Source: Voacanga thouarsii (taxonomy: Eukaryota; Streptophyta; Magnoliopsida; Gentianales; Apocynaceae). From it: 64,000 bases of DNA. The stretch is taken from contig JANUWF010003367.1 of assembly GCA_026120185.1 (NCBI GenBank), forward strand, positions 1,710,001 to 1,774,000, read 5' to 3'. Of the stretch, positions 37,416 through 51,100 are shown in pieces. Made by a program: the position numbers and the translations under genes. The first letter of the stretch is position 1. Every line of letters starts with the position of its first letter. The notes beneath the pieces were generated by a model. The model searched no databases and was not told the origin of the DNA. It saw only the letters and a list, made by a program, of their open reading frames with translations.

Positions 37416-37847
37416 TGAGTTAAACTGTAATTTACACTTTGTATTTTAATTTTTGAAGTAAAATAAAATGAGTTGAAAGTAGTTTGAATTTTATCTATCT
37501 ATGTTCAAATTTAGTCAGTAGTTTTAGTAATGATTTTAATAAATTTAACGGTTGGTTCTTAATTTGATATATACTTATATTTGTAAATACACTTTTTTAA
37601 ATTACTACTTTATAAGTATTACTAAAAAATGTGATAAAATAAAACAAATGACTTTCAAATTTGGTATAATTAAATTTGGTATAAATATTATATCTAGCTA
37701 GCTAATACTTAGATCATTAATCTTGTAAATAAATTTTAGTTTGCAACTTATGAATTCAATTTTCTTATATTTGTATTAAAGATCGAGTTTGAATTTCATT
37801 TTGTTAGTTAATTATTCTATGGTATCTTTTTTGTGTGTCTATATATA

Positions 37848-37888
<41 letters not shown>

Positions 37889-38349
37889 TTATACATTATA
37901 ACATATGTTTATTAATTAGTGAGTATTAGATTAATATGTTCCTTCCATGTGTCGTCGACAAATAAATGTCCTAATTTTCTTTTCAATTTGTCCAAAAATA
38001 ACTGCCTATTTTAAAAATAAGTAGATTGTATTTAGTTATAATATTGTTTCTAATTTAACCCTTAGCACGGTTTTATAAGGAAGCAATGGACATATTAATC
38101 ATTATTTATATAATTTCACACTTTATTAAAATACGTAATTTTTACAATTAGGTCAGTTATTGATGAACGGATGGAGTACATAATATGAAAATTTTTAATT
38201 ACAAATATGCATGCATGTGCGTATATCTTTATGTAGTATATATAATATCATTAAAATTGTAGAATTAAAGTTAATGTAATTTTGTGTCATGTTAGTGTAT
38301 ATATATATAAATTAAAAAGTAATTAATTTTTTATTTTTTATGTTGCATT

Positions 38350-38545
38350 AAATACGACGGCCATGTATAACCGTCGTATTTGTGCAAAGTAATAAGTCAG
38401 TTATTGAATAAATGTCGTATTTGTGCAAATTAATACGATGGTTATTGAGTAATCGTCGTATTAGGGCAAATTAATACGACGGTTAATGAATAACCGTCGT
38501 GTTAAATTAACATAATACGACGGTTATTACAACTGTCGTATGTAA
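38350..38545. repeat. internal second array of CACTA subterminal motifs
   Basis: The same tacgacgg/ccgtcgta motif reappears ~1.25 kb from the left end, again as inverted pairs (tacgacggttaatgaataa then ccgtcgtg). It sits just upstream of a GC-rich island that may hold the promoter or first exon. Confidence 0.8.
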
Positions 38546-38554
38546 CCGCTTAAG

Positions 38555-38760
38555 TAAAAACGCTCTGATCTACTTTCCGTTGTCTGCTTTCCTTTGTCTG
38601 CTTGCCTTGGCTTCTCTCTTCTTTGTTGAGGTCGTCGGCGCCGCGCGGTTCTCCTCGGTCAGCAGCTTGTCTTCTTCGGCAGAACGGCTGTCTTCTTCTC
38701 CGGGCTGTCTCCACCTCCGCCTCCACATCACAACTGGGCCGCATCTTAAGAGACTAGGTA
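38555..38760 (+). promoter_or_regulatory. GC-rich island, putative first exon of the CACTA transcript
   Basis: A GC-rich segment (ggtcgtcggcgccgcgcgg) in AT-rich DNA, directly after the internal motif array and ending at an exon-like GACTAG|gtattat. It may be a 5' leader exon spliced towards the transposase start at 40,202. A short frame (MSAFLCLLALASLFFVEVVG) crosses it, with a signal-peptide-like start. A captured host fragment is the alternative. Confidence 0.35.
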
Positions 38761-40201
38761 TTATAACATCTTTTTGCTTGATTTGATCCCCGTTTATTAA
38801 TTACATCAAGATATTGTGGCGTTTTAGGTTTACTGCTTCAAGATATTTGCAAATGATTTTTGGGACCTATAAATATAGACTTCCTCAATATTAAAAATAT
38901 AGAAAAGCTGAAATTAAATTGCTCGAAGGGATATAATTTTGCAGAGAAGCTTGTTTAATGGCCGTAGACCAGCCTTATGCTTATTCTTAGGTATTCTTAG
39001 CTGCATTTTAATTGATTTTTTCTTTGTCTACCGCTATTTTAATATGAATTATACAGTTGGTTATTCAATTTATTTCCTTTTAATTCTAGTTTCTTTTTTT
39101 AATGCTGGAGATGGGTCTTGATACTTTTTTCCTTGCAAATCTTTGATTCTGTTGTGCATCTAAAATTGTTTTCATGCTTTGGTCTGTTGAAGTTTCACTA
39201 TTTGATGCAACCTTATTTTGGTTGTTCATTTCTTCTGACTTAGATTTGCATTTTTTGATTTCTAATTTTTATGCTATGTTACAATCAATAGTGTTGAAAG
39301 ATAGATGCCATCTTTTCATTTATCTGCCTTGTAATCGGTTAAATAGTTTCATTTTTCTCAAAGGGAAAGCCCTAGTTGCTTTAATTTGTCATGTTTATTT
39401 TGTGATTCACTTGGATCTTATTGAGCAAGCATTTGGATACATTTCATTGTAACGTATTCGAATTATCAATTTGTGCTACAACTAATTGATTTTTTGTGAT
39501 GATGAATTTTGTCACTAAATGATAAAAATTAGTGACAAAAACTTTTTTGGAGCTTAAAATCATCACATGTAGTTATCTTAGAATGTTTTTGTGACATAAT
39601 CTTAAATTTGTCACGAACCATTTTCCGGATGAATAAGTTTCGGTCATGACAAGTGAGCTTTTTTTTTTCCAACCTTCTTTTTTTTTTTTAACAGGTTAAA
39701 ATTTATTTACATTTAATCTTGAGTCATATTAAATAATTTCACTATAACGATAGTTATGAATTGTGGGAGTGAATGTTTAGTTGATACATTCCTATATGAA
39801 TTAGAATGGGGGTTTTATTATTTTAACAAACAATTTTCACTATACGAATTATGTGTTGAAATAAAAATGCAACTTAATAATGTGTTTTGGAAGAGGACCT
39901 AGTTGGATGAGCAAAGGTTTACTTGGAAATTTGTTATAAACATGATTGATTGAATTGCATAATTGCGCATTTTAAGGTGGCCTAGTGCCTGGAAAATATT
40001 CATTTTATAAGGAAAACTTTGTCAAATTTTTTTCAAAATTTTTTTCTCTCTTGATTAGTTAAATCTTTTATTTTCTCTCTTTTAAAAACTCTCAAGATAT
40101 CTTGACCTATTTCTAAAAATTTCATTTCCATTCATTCTTGAATATGTTTATTATAACGAAACTTGTAGATCAACTAAAAATATGGATAAATGAATAGGAA
40201 G

Positions 40202-43200
40202 ATGGACCGATCGTGGATTAACTTACAAGACCGCTTTTGTGATGAATATAGTAAAGGTCTGGATGCCTTTGTAGAATTTGCGCTAAGAGATAAACCCAAT
40301 GGATCCAAAATCTATTGTCCTTGTATGAAGTACCAGAATAGATATCTTTATGGTACAATAGATGTAAAACAGCATTGCCAAATGCAGGGTTTCATGCATT
40401 GGTACAAAAAGTGGAGTGTTCATGGGGAAATATACTTATCTTCTCACAATACACCTAGCAACATCCCTTCGACTGAAAACGAACATGGGGATGATGCGGT
40501 TGGGATGCTTCAAGATATTGGTGGCATTAGTGACTTCAATAATGCAACTGAAGAGCCTGATGATTTGAGAGAGATACGTGAATTGTTGGGAGAGGCTAAT
40601 GTAGAATTGTATCTTGGTTGTACTAAATTTTCTTCACTTTCATTTATTATGAGATTGTTACATTTAAAAGTCCTAAATGGGTGGTCGAACAAGTCAGTTG
40701 ATATGCTACTTGAGCTTCTAATGGATGCTTTTAGTGAGATGGGAGTGAAAATTCCTAAGAATTACTACGAGGCTAGTAAGATAACGAATGTGTTAGGAAT
40801 GGAATGCAAAGTCTGGGATGCTTGTCCAAATAATTGCATAAGATATAGAGGGGAAAATGAGGCCGCACAACTTTGTGAGGTATGCAATGCTCCGAGGTAC
40901 AAGAAAGAGGGCAGTACAGTTGCATGCAAGCGTGTTAGATATTTTCCATTGACTCCGAGATTGAAGCGATTGTTCATGTCTCGCAAAACTGCATCCCTTA
41001 TGAGGTGGCATCGGGAATGTCGTGTGAAAGATGGAGTCTACAGACACCCAGCTGATTCTAAGGCTTGGAGAAAGTTTGATGAGTTGCATTTGGAATTTGC
41101 AAATGACTGCCAAAATGTTATACTTGGATTGGCTTCGGATGGATTTAGTCTGTTTTCAAATATGCACATACCACATATACTTGGCCAGTTGTTTTAATAC
41201 CATACAATTTGCCACCCTGGCTATGCATAAAGCAACTTTATTTTATTCTGTCAACTCTCATTGATGGCCCGAAGAGTCCGGGAAACAAAATTGACGTATT
41301 TTTACAACCATTGATCGAGGAGTTGAAACAATTGTGGCTTGACGATGTGCTTACTTATGATGCTGAGGCAAAAGAGATGTTCCGTCTGCGTGCAGCTATT
41401 ATGTGGACCATAAGTGATTTTTCAGCGTATGGTAATCTCTTTGGCTATAGTGTTTATAACCAGCGAGCTTGTCCGATATGTGGTATCAACCGTTTGTCTT
41501 ACCGTTTGCCTAATGGTGGTAAATATTGCTTCTTATATCATTGTAGATTTCTTCAACCATCACACAAGCTCCGTAGGGACAAAGTTTCTTTCTATGGTGG
41601 AATGGAATTACGACAAGCACCAAAAAGGTGTACGGGGATAGAAATTTTGACATATCTTCAGGGTTGTTTAACAGAATATGCAGTAGATGATATGAGAATT
41701 AGAATGCAGACTGACTACGAACGGAAGTTTGGCATAAATTCTTATAATTGGAAGAAGAAGAGTATTTTTTGGGAGTTGCCATATTGGGAGAGTAATTTGA
41801 TGAGGCACAACTTGGACCCGATGCATATTGAGAAAAATTTTGCAGATAATTTGTTGTTTACAATATTGGGTGATAGTACTTTTTCAAAAGATAACTTCAA
41901 AGCTCGTTAAGACCTGCAGGCAATGAATATTAGAAAGTCTTTACATCCAATTTTAAAACCGTCTGGAACTGGATACAGTTTGCCACCAGCTCCTTATACA
42001 ATGAGTCGGTCGGAAGTTGAAGTTTTTTTTTACAATATTAAAGGAATTGAGAGTCCCCGATGGCTATTGTTCAAATATTTCTCGACTGGAAAATATGAGG
42101 AGAAAGACATTAGGAGGTTTGAAGAGTCATGATTCCTACATTTTACCCCAGCAGTTAATCCCGTTAGCAGCCCGCACAACTTTGCCCAAGAATGTAGTGC
42201 AACTTTTGATTGAGATTACTTCATGTTTTAGGCAGTTGTGTTCTAAAGTCAACAAAGAGAGGCATCTCGAGTATCTTCAAGACCGTTTCGCAGTTACACT
42301 CTGTCTTCTTGAAAAGACATTCGTCCCTAGTTTTTTTTATATAATGGAATATTTACCGATACATTTGGCTGATGATGCATTATTGGCTGGTCCAGTTCAA
42401 TGTCAATGGATGTTTCCAGTTGAAAGATACTTGAAAACTCTCAAGTGTTACGTGCGCAATCGTGCTAGACCTAAAGGTTCGATAGCCAGTGGATATTTAA
42501 TGGAAGAATGTATGACATTCGTGTCGAGATATTTAGATGATGCTGAGAGCAAAGAGAATAGGCCTTCACGATATGTTGATGATGACAACCCGATGGGTAA
42601 ACCAGTTGGAAAAGAAATTGATGTAATATTTGATCATTTAACATTGATGCAAGCACATCGGTGGGTTTTAGCTAACACTGACATCCTTAAACTTTATAGA
42701 GAGTCAGTGTTCCTTTGAATCATTATCTTTCATTTTTTATACTTCTTTCATTATAACTTCTAATATTTCACGTGTGGTCTATTTGCAGTCTTCACATATC
42801 TGTCATAAATAGAGAGCATCCAAGATCTCGGTTACATGATAGACAACGTATTCATTCTCAAACGTTTCACAATTGGCTCAGTCATTATGTAAGTAAAAAC
42901 AAAGATAATATAGCAAGTTTTCCTCTACAACAATTAGCCTTTATAACACTTATACTTATTATAGGTTGATGAGAATGAAGAATGCCCTGATATTCCTACT
43001 GAAGTTAAAAAGCTTGTAAACGGTCCTTTCAATCAAGGATTGCGCTATAATGCATGCAACGTGAATGGCTTCCGATTTCGTACAATAACATACGAGGCTA
43101 ACAAGTCAACCTAAAATTCTGGCGTCATGTGTAAAGCTGATACTACGAGTTATTCCAGTCCAAGAGATATGAATCCCGTAGCAGCTGGTGTCAATTACTA

Positions 43201-43627
43201 TGGAGTGCTTACTGATATTATAAGGATCCGATATAGTAGTGAACTGAAATTTCTGTTATTCAAATGTGATTGGGTTAATGTTCATCGAGGTGTTAAAGTT
43301 GATGAACTAAAGTTTACGTTGGTGAATCTGAACCGTTTGTTGTACCGGGGAAATAAAGAGATGGATGAGCCATTCATTTTAGCAAACCAAGCGGAACAAG
43401 TTTGGTTTTCTAGCTGTCCTAAAGAAAGAGATTGGCATGTGGTAATGCCAATGATAAGAAGAGATAATTATGATGTGTATTCAAGGGACTATAATCTAGA
43501 AACTTTTCCTGCGCAGCAGTTAGATTTTCGTCCTGTTTCGCGTGAAGTAGATGCCGTATGGGTTAGAGATGGGATTTCTGGGGAGGAAGTAGATTTAGAT
43601 GGAAGAAGAATACAACCTCCAATTTAA
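40202..43627 (+). pseudogene. TNP2-type CACTA transposase, interrupted
   Basis: Transposase of the En/Spm superfamily, which cuts and rejoins element ends. I start at ATG 40,202 (MDRSWINLQDRF), the family's usual start; four extra codons lie upstream. Order: transposase-associated N-domain with CPCMKYQN (about 40,310), TNP2 core (WSNKSVDMLLELLMDAFSE; CEVCNAPRY; LTPRLKRLFMSRKTASLMRW; then TYDAEAKEMFRLRAAIMWTI; NQRACPICG; HNLDPMHIEKNF), a DUF4218-like part (LPIHLADDALLAGPVQCQWM; PVERYLKTLKCYVRNRARP) and a DUF4216-like end (NYYGVLTDIIRIRYSS). Likely exons: 40202-42702, 42789-42888, 42965-43627, phases consistent. Breaks: a frameshift near 41,165-41,200, TAA at 41,908-41,910, a frameshift near 42,100, TAA at 43,112-43,114. 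Confidence 0.88.
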
Positions 43628-43712
43628 ATGTACATAAATCACTTAATCATTTACTAAATGTGATGCAGCTGTTAAAATCTCTTACTCAATATTAAATCTT
43701 TTTGTTTTGCAG

Positions 43713-45470
43713 ATGGTAAACAAGCGTGCTCGACGTGGATCGATGCAGGATGCCATAGCTGCCGCAAGATCAGGCGCTAGTTCCTCACGGTGTACAGAGA
43801 CACCAGTTCCAGCACACGAGATCGAACAGAGATCACATACAAGTATCCGCACAGGTTCCACGGATCAGGAATCTAATCATGCGACAACTATACCACTTCT
43901 GATGTAGGTCCCAGTGGCACAGGATCTTCTTCCTCAGACCTTAGTGTCTCAGGTGTGCTAAGTTAATATAAAGTAAATATTACGATATGTCTGTTGATAT
44001 TTCAATTAATAAGTCTGTTGATATTTTGTAGGTTCCACAGCGAGAGTTCTCGCGGGGGTGAAAAATTACCTTCCGGATGGGGTGAGCCAGGGTTTCGCAA
44101 GTACGATGTTGGTGTTAACTAACACGGAGGGCTTGTTGGGTTAGATGCATCTCGTTATAGTTCAGTGGTGGGCTGTTTTGCGCGCATGAGCAGTAGGTTC
44201 CCTCTGAATTACAGAGATTGGCATTCCATACCACAGAGACTCAAAGATGAAGTTTGGCAAGAAATACAGGTAACTAATTTTATTTTAACATAGCCAAGAG
44301 TGTTTTCTTCAGAAATTAACATTTTGTTTATTTAATTATTTGTTAAAATTCGTACAAGGACAACACCATGATGCCACCAGAAGGACGTAGTGTTACAATG
44401 AAGATGATATGCGCAGCGTGGAAGGATTTTACGTCGAAGTTAAAACAAAAATACTACGTTCATTTCTAGCAAAGTACAGAGCCTATTGTTTTTCAAGATA
44501 AACGGATTGTCGAAAATCAATGGAGGATGTTAGTTGATTACCGGCGTTTGGAGAATACACAGGTCGTACCATAGAAGTTGACTACTTTTATGTCTTAGAA
44601 CTTGTTTAATTTTTTTATATGTTAACTATTAGAATTAATCACAGATGGAGGCCGACCGGAATAGACAAAATCGATCGCATTTGGCATATCCACCGGTCAC
44701 AGGAAGAATGCCGCATTCTGTTATACAGGATCAGGTATTCAGTTTATGTTATACACTATTCAGATAAAATTTATCTACTTTACTTGAAAATTTTGACAAG
44801 TCTTTACATATGGCCTCACAAGGCCAACCGATATCACAATATGATATGTTCCTTGCGACACGAAGGTGGCACGATCGGCAGGCTGATGGTTTGACTGCAG
44901 AGATAATTGTAAGTTATATTCAAATGCTAATTTTTCTGAGTTATTAAAATATGATAACGATATTATATTAACCTAATGTAAATTTGATATAATGTTTCTT
45001 AATTTTGTAGGACCGATTAGAGACAGAGTGGCAGGCATTGCCTGAGTCTGAGCGCACAGAGGAAGCAAAGGATTATATATTTCGGCGATTGTTCGGTCCA
45101 GAAACAAGAGGTCGTGTTAGGTGTAAGGGAAATGATCCAACACCAACGTCAGTCGGTCAATCATCAAGTTCTGGAACAAATGTTGAGGAGGTCATTAGGA
45201 TTGAGGTTGAGGCACGTATGCAGAGTATGCGAGATACTCGCAGGCTGAGATGCGAGCTGAGATGCAGCGTGAGTGAGAGGCTTACGAGTCACGTATAGCT
45301 GCACTTCAGACTACCATGGAAGCATTAGCGCGCAGATTGGATGCAGGCGCATTTGATGTACTGCCTATACCTCCATCTAGTGCTTTTACGGCATCTCCTG
45401 GTGTTGGTCCACTTCTCTACCTGTTAGATCGGGTGATCCTGGCGAACCTATCTGTCATAATGACTGACAT
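43713..45470 (+). pseudogene. second CACTA gene, plant Transposase_24/TNP1-like
   Basis: Begins after an acceptor (ttttgcag|ATGGTAAAC) with the basic start MVNKRARRGSMQDAIAAARS. Later pieces read NYRDWHSIPQRLKDEVWQEI (about 44,210-44,270), SVTMKMICAAWKDFTSKLK (about 44,390-44,445), SQYDMFLATRRWHDRQADG (about 44,830-44,890) and RLETEWQALPESERTEEAKD (45,014-45,073), then an Arg/Glu-rich coiled coil with MEALARRLDAGAFD at 45,316-45,357. This order matches the DNA-binding partner gene of En/Spm elements. At least five exons seem needed; I did not fix all borders. Stops such as the TAG near 44,470 suggest decay. Confidence 0.7.
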
Positions 45471-45744
45471 TTTTATTTTTTTCCTACTTATTTGTATTTG
45501 TACTACTGCTTCTGTATACTGAGGATATACTTGTTTGTCATGATGATATACTTGTTTGTATTTGTATTTGTATTCGTTATGATTTGTCTACTGAGGATAT
45601 TGCTTTTGAGTTGTTTGGCAATGAGAAGATTGTGTTTTGTTATATTTGGTGTTGAATTCATTGATTTTATTATATTTGGCTTTAAATTGTACATGTACAG
45701 GATCCCGTCTAAATAAAAAATAATTTACAAACTAAATTAGGCAT

Positions 45745-46195
45745 AATACGACGGCTGCAACCATTGTATTAGCTTGAGTGGGAACAAATACGACGGCCAT
45801 ATAACCGTCGTATTTTACTGGAACAAATACGACTGCCATGTAGCCGTCGTATTTGGTAACCAAAAGCGACAGTTTATCAAAACCGTCGCAAAAAATGACC
45901 GCGGCAAGCAAAAGCGACGAGAGCAAATACGACGGCTATAAAACCATCGTATTAGCCTAATACGACGGTTTTGTAGCCGTTGCCGAGCAAAAGTGACGAG
46001 ATCAAATACAATGGCTGTAAAATCATCGTAAAATCGTCGTATTAGCCTAATACGACGGTTTTGTAGCCGTTGCCGAGCAAAAGCGACGAGATCAAATACA
46101 ATGGCTGTAAAATCATAGTTTAGTCGTCGTATTTGGCTAATACGACGGCTGCAGCATCAAATACGATGGTCCAGTGGCCGTCGTATTTGCTCTAT
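45745..46195. repeat. right subterminal repeat array of the CACTA element
   Basis: Dense tacgacgg/ccgtcgta motifs with close relatives (aaagcgacgag, tgccgagcaaaag). A ~110 bp segment repeats nearly exactly at about 45,957-46,025 and 46,048-46,120 (gccgttgccgagcaaaag). Confidence 0.85.
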
Positions 46196-46429
46196 AATTT
46201 AGTAGTGAATCCCAAATTTAATATTATAGAAGGACTATAGAATGGAAGTAAGTCATTTGGTTATACTATTATTAAGTTAATATATATAATATATTATTGT
46301 AATTCATCAACTGGAAACAACTATAACAATAAATAATAAGTTTTCAATATATAGTAAGTAATAACAATATAATTCTAATTAGTATAATAATAATTATTAT
46401 TACAATTATAAATAATTAATAGATGACCA

Positions 46430-47866
46430 TGTTAGGATTCGTGGACTCCTAAACGCGAAAAATATCCACGAATCCCTTCCGAGGATCCAAGTAAACGATT
46501 AAGAAGATCGTAGGTTTGCAAAATTATCTTTGTTAGGTGTAATCGATATCATTCGATTCCGATTGTGCTGCTGTACGTGCAACCCAAACGATCACCAGAT
46601 ACTGCAATATGCGAACGTCCTCTATCGGATACACACCGCGAACTCACTCGTCACCCGGGGAGTGCTAGCGCCTAGGGTTTGAGAGGCTTATTTTTCCTGG
46701 TGGATGAAGGCACGAATATTCTTAACAAATAACTCTCTAGAGAAGACAGTTAGGGTTTTCTTAAAAACCCCTCCGAACCTTTTAGAGTCCAACCCTAATA
46801 ATATCTTATCGTATTTTAATTTAAATTCAAATTAAATTAAAATCGATATGATAAGATTCTGTCATTATCTCGATAATTTAACTAATTAATTTACCGAGTC
46901 AGATTCTTATAATCTAGACATTATTCAGATACATCGAATCTGGTTACCAGAAAAATAACCTAACAAGTTCGTTTATTGTGTGATCCTATAGGTTCATTTA
47001 ACACTGGCAGTGTGCCCAAATCATATTTAAATGGCGCACCAGTTATAAGCGGTTTCTAGCATTATAACTATCCAAGTTAAATGAAGATCGGTGATCTCTT
47101 TGAACCAAACCATAATTTTATATTTAGTCCTTTTTGTCACATGATATCCAGATTAAGCATAAGGCACGAAGCATATCATCCTTATTAAGCTTAATCAATT
47201 ATTTCTTGATTTCATAGTAGACTATTCAAACAAATGATATCAATATATTAGATTGATATATTTGAGTACGGCCATGCATTTTAACAGTCTAACTTATCAA
47301 AGGACCCATGGATATCTCTCCCATAATTGAGAGGGACAAATTCCTTCACTATCAATCATATTCCTCTCATTAATTTATTCTATATGCAACAGTAGTCTAA
47401 TTTATTATCTGGTTAAAGACAACTTTAGACAACGTCAAAATATAAAATTTATCAAGTAGGAAACTATGATGAATTTAGGTCAAATGACTTTTTAATATTA
47501 TTATGGCTAGAAAGTACTTATAACATGTTTCATGAAGTACTCTCACAGTTGGTCATGTCCAATACAATATTCTCTAACATTTATTTATGTTTTGACTTGA
47601 TATCACAAATATCCACAACCAATAAAACATAGCCATCTAGTTACAAACATACCAATCTTAATTTATTATTGTTCCAATAATAAAAATCGATCAGGGACTG
47701 TTTTAGAATAGTCATTGTATTTATTGTTGGGTTTTACTATCAAGTCACGTACTTGATGACCACGAAACAGAATGCATTATTCATGGAAAGGAAAACCTCG
47801 TATTATTATATAAAATATAACGACAATAGTATAAGTACAAATTGACTGTAGGGTATATCCCTAACA
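46430..47866. mobile_element. solo LTR, 1,437 bp, with GACCA target duplication
   Basis: It starts TGTTAGGATTCGTGG and ends TATCCCTAACA, and GACCA flanks it on both sides (46,425-46,429 and 47,867-47,871). The ends form an inverted TGTTAGG/CCTAACA pair. There is no coding domain and no internal second copy, so it is a solo LTR. The reverse strand (TGTTAGGGATATACCC start) looks like the sense direction of copia LTRs, but orientation is uncertain. Confidence 0.85.
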
Positions 47867-48162
47867 GACCAACCAAAAATGGGAGACATAATAGCTTTTT
47901 AGGAATAATGATGATGATGATGATGATAATAATAATTTTCACGTAAAATATTTTATAGCACAATAATCAGATGACGCCTTCCACTATTCCTAAATCACTT
48001 TTAAAAATTTAATGCATCACATATAAATATGCACATATCATTAGAACACATGCTTGGAGATTCATGAAACAAGCATATATCATGTTCAGATACATATGTT
48101 TATGTTCAATGCGTGTTAATTCTCATATATCGAGTGTGCCCTGAATGGGGTATTACAGATTA

Positions 48163-51100
48163 GACCATTGCACCTTTACATATAGAATTGATCTCTGTCT
48201 TAGAACCTATACCTTCCTATCTACAATCTTCATTGGCACTTCCTCATAAGTTAGGTCCTCCCAAACTCGTAATGGTGATGCTTCCAGCACATGGCCTGAA
48301 TCAGACATATACTGCTGTAGCTGTGATACATGAAACACATCATGCAGTCTGGATAAAGCTGGAGGTAAGGCTAGTTGGTAAGTTAAATCACGAATCCTTT
48401 CAAGGATTTCATATGACTCCACATATCTTAGGCTCAGTTTTCCATTCTTGCCAAATCTCATAACCTTTTTAGTAGGGGAAACCTTTAAATACACCTTCTT
48501 CCTACATTAAAATTCTAGTGGTCTCTGTTTACTACCAGCCCAATTCTTTTGACGTCCTGGGTAGCCTTTAATTTTTCACAAACAATGATCACATTTTCTA
48601 ATGCTACTTGTACCAACTCTGGTCCAATTATCATTCTTTCACGTACATCATCCCAATATATAGGGAATTTGCACTTCTGACCATATACGGCTTCATATGG
48701 AGCCATGCCAATACTAGTTTGATAGTTATTTTTGTAAGAGAATTCCACCAAAGTCAAGCTATCTATCCAATTGCCTTTAAAATCTAGTACATAAACTCGT
48801 AACATGTCCTCTAGTGTTTGAATTGTCCTTTTGGATTGACCATCAGTCTGAGGATGAAAAGTAATACTTAGGGTAATGACGGTTCCCAAAGCTTCATTAA
48901 AACTCTTTTTGACAAAAATCTTGTATCTCTATCCAATATAATACTCACTGGTACCCCGATTAATCTAATAATAGCATCCATATACAATTGAACTAACTCC
49001 TCTATCGAAATAGAACTTCATTGGCAAGAAATGGGCTAACTTACTCAATCGATCCACCACAACCCAAATGGCGTCTTTTCCTATTTTGGACTTAGGCAAT
49101 CCAGTGATGAAATCCATAGTGATGTGCTCCTACTTCCAAATTAGAGTTTCTAAAGGCTTTAATAATCCAGTAGGTCTTTGGTGTTCCACCTTCACCTGTT
49201 GACATACCAGACATCTAGATACAAAACCTGCTATGTCTCGTTTCATTCTATTCTACCAAAAGTTCCTCTTAAGGTCTTTATACTTCTTAGTCCCTCCTAG
49301 ATGGATCGAAAGTTTTATATTGTGAGCTTCCTTCAGTACTTCCACTTTTAATGACTCATCACTAGAAACACATAGTCTACCTTGGAATTACAAGTTTCCA
49401 TCCTTATGAATCTGAAACTCAAATTGTTCTCTACTAAGAGTAGCTGCTTTTTTCTTTTCTAACTCTCTGCCTCCAGATTGGGCTTTCTTAATCCGTTCAA
49501 CCAATGATGATTGGGCCATCAAAGCGGCCAAATAACCTGTAGTTGGTAGCACAACTTCCAACTCTAACCTCTCAAATTCAAAAATCAACTGATCTTGTTC
49601 TATAATACAAGCTAACAATGTCCCCACTCCCTTCCTATTTAAAGCATCAGCTACCCGATTTGTCTTCCCGAGATGATAACTTATTCTCAAATCGTAGTCC
49701 TTAATTAATTTTAGCTATCGTCTTTGCCTCATATTCAACTCCTCTTGGGTAAATAGATATTTTAAACTTTGAGAATCTGTGAAAACCTCACATGTCTCAC
49801 CATACATGTAATGTTTTCAAATCTTTAACACGAACACTACTATCTCTAACTCTAGATCATGAGTCGAGTAATTCTACTCATAAGGCTTCAGTTGGCGTGA
49901 TGCATAAGCTATCACCTTCCCATTTTGTATTAATACACAACCCAGTCCATTTTTTAAGGCATCATTGTAGATAGTAAAACCCCCCATCTCAAAATGTAAG
50001 GCCACAACTAGTGCAAAAATCAATAACTTCTTCAACTCTTGGAAGCTTCTCTAGCAAGCATCATTCCATTTGAATCGGACCCCATTCTGAGTAATATGAG
50101 TTAAGGGAGTACTATTTTTGAGAAATCCTCCATAAACTTTCAATAGTAACCTACCAAACTCAAGAAACTCCTGACTTCTAAAGTAGTAGTTAGTCTAGGC
50201 CATTCAACAATCACCTCAAACTTTTTAGGATCTACCGCAACTCCTTCTTCTGAAATGACATGACCCAACAATGCCACACTCCTTAGCCAGAACTAACATT
50301 TACTAAACTTCACATATGGTTTCTGTTCACGAAGTCATTGCAACACCACCTTAAGATATTCCCGATGAACTTCTTCTGATGGGGAGTATATCAGAATATC
50401 ATTTATAAATACCACCATAAACTTATCTAACTCATCCTTGAAAACTTGATTTATTAACTCCATGAATGCTGCGGGAACATTAATCAAACCAAAAGGTTTG
50501 ACTAAGAGCTCGTAATGCCGATAACGAGTTCTAGAGGGACTCTTTGGTATGACTTTAGGCTTGATACGCGATTGATGATATCCAAATCACAGATTTATCT
50601 TAGAGAATACCTTAGCCTCCTTCAACTGATCAAATAAATCATCAATTTGCAACAACGGATATTTATTATTCATCGTGATTTTGTTCAACTCACATTAATC
50701 AATACACATTCTTATGTTGCTGTCTTTCTTTTTTACAAACAGGACAGGTGCATCCCACGGAGAAACACTAGGCAGAATAAACTTCTTATCTAACAACTCT
50801 TGAAATTGACTTTTCAACTCTCTCAACTCTATTGGTGCCATCCAGTATAGTACCTTAGAAATTGGCTTAGCTCATAGTACTAGTGTAATCTCAAAATCCA
50901 TTTATCTTTCTAGTGGTATGCCGGCAGATCCTCCAAAAAAACATCCTTGAACTCACTCATCACAGCTGTGTCTTCAATTTGTGGTTCCTGCTTCTCTGTA
51001 TCCACCACATATGCCAAATATGCTTCACACCCTTTCTGCAAACATTTTCGAGTTCTAACTATAAAAATCACTGGCATTGATTCCTTGCTACACTCCTTTC

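Larger units (their letters stand above)
37086..46207 (+). mobile_element. complete CACTA (En/Spm) DNA transposon
   Basis: It runs from CACTACTAAAAAAAA to ATTTAGTAGTG (inverse CACTACTAAAT), with the 3 bp duplication AAT on both sides (37,083-37,085 and 46,208-46,210). Arrays of TACGACGG and its inverse occur near both ends. It carries a TNP2-type transposase and a second Transposase_24-type gene, both on the plus strand. The gene pair, ends and duplication make it a complete insertion of 9.1 kb. Frameshifts and stops in the transposase suggest it is not autonomous today. A GT microsatellite lies at 37,852-37,884. Confidence 0.93.
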
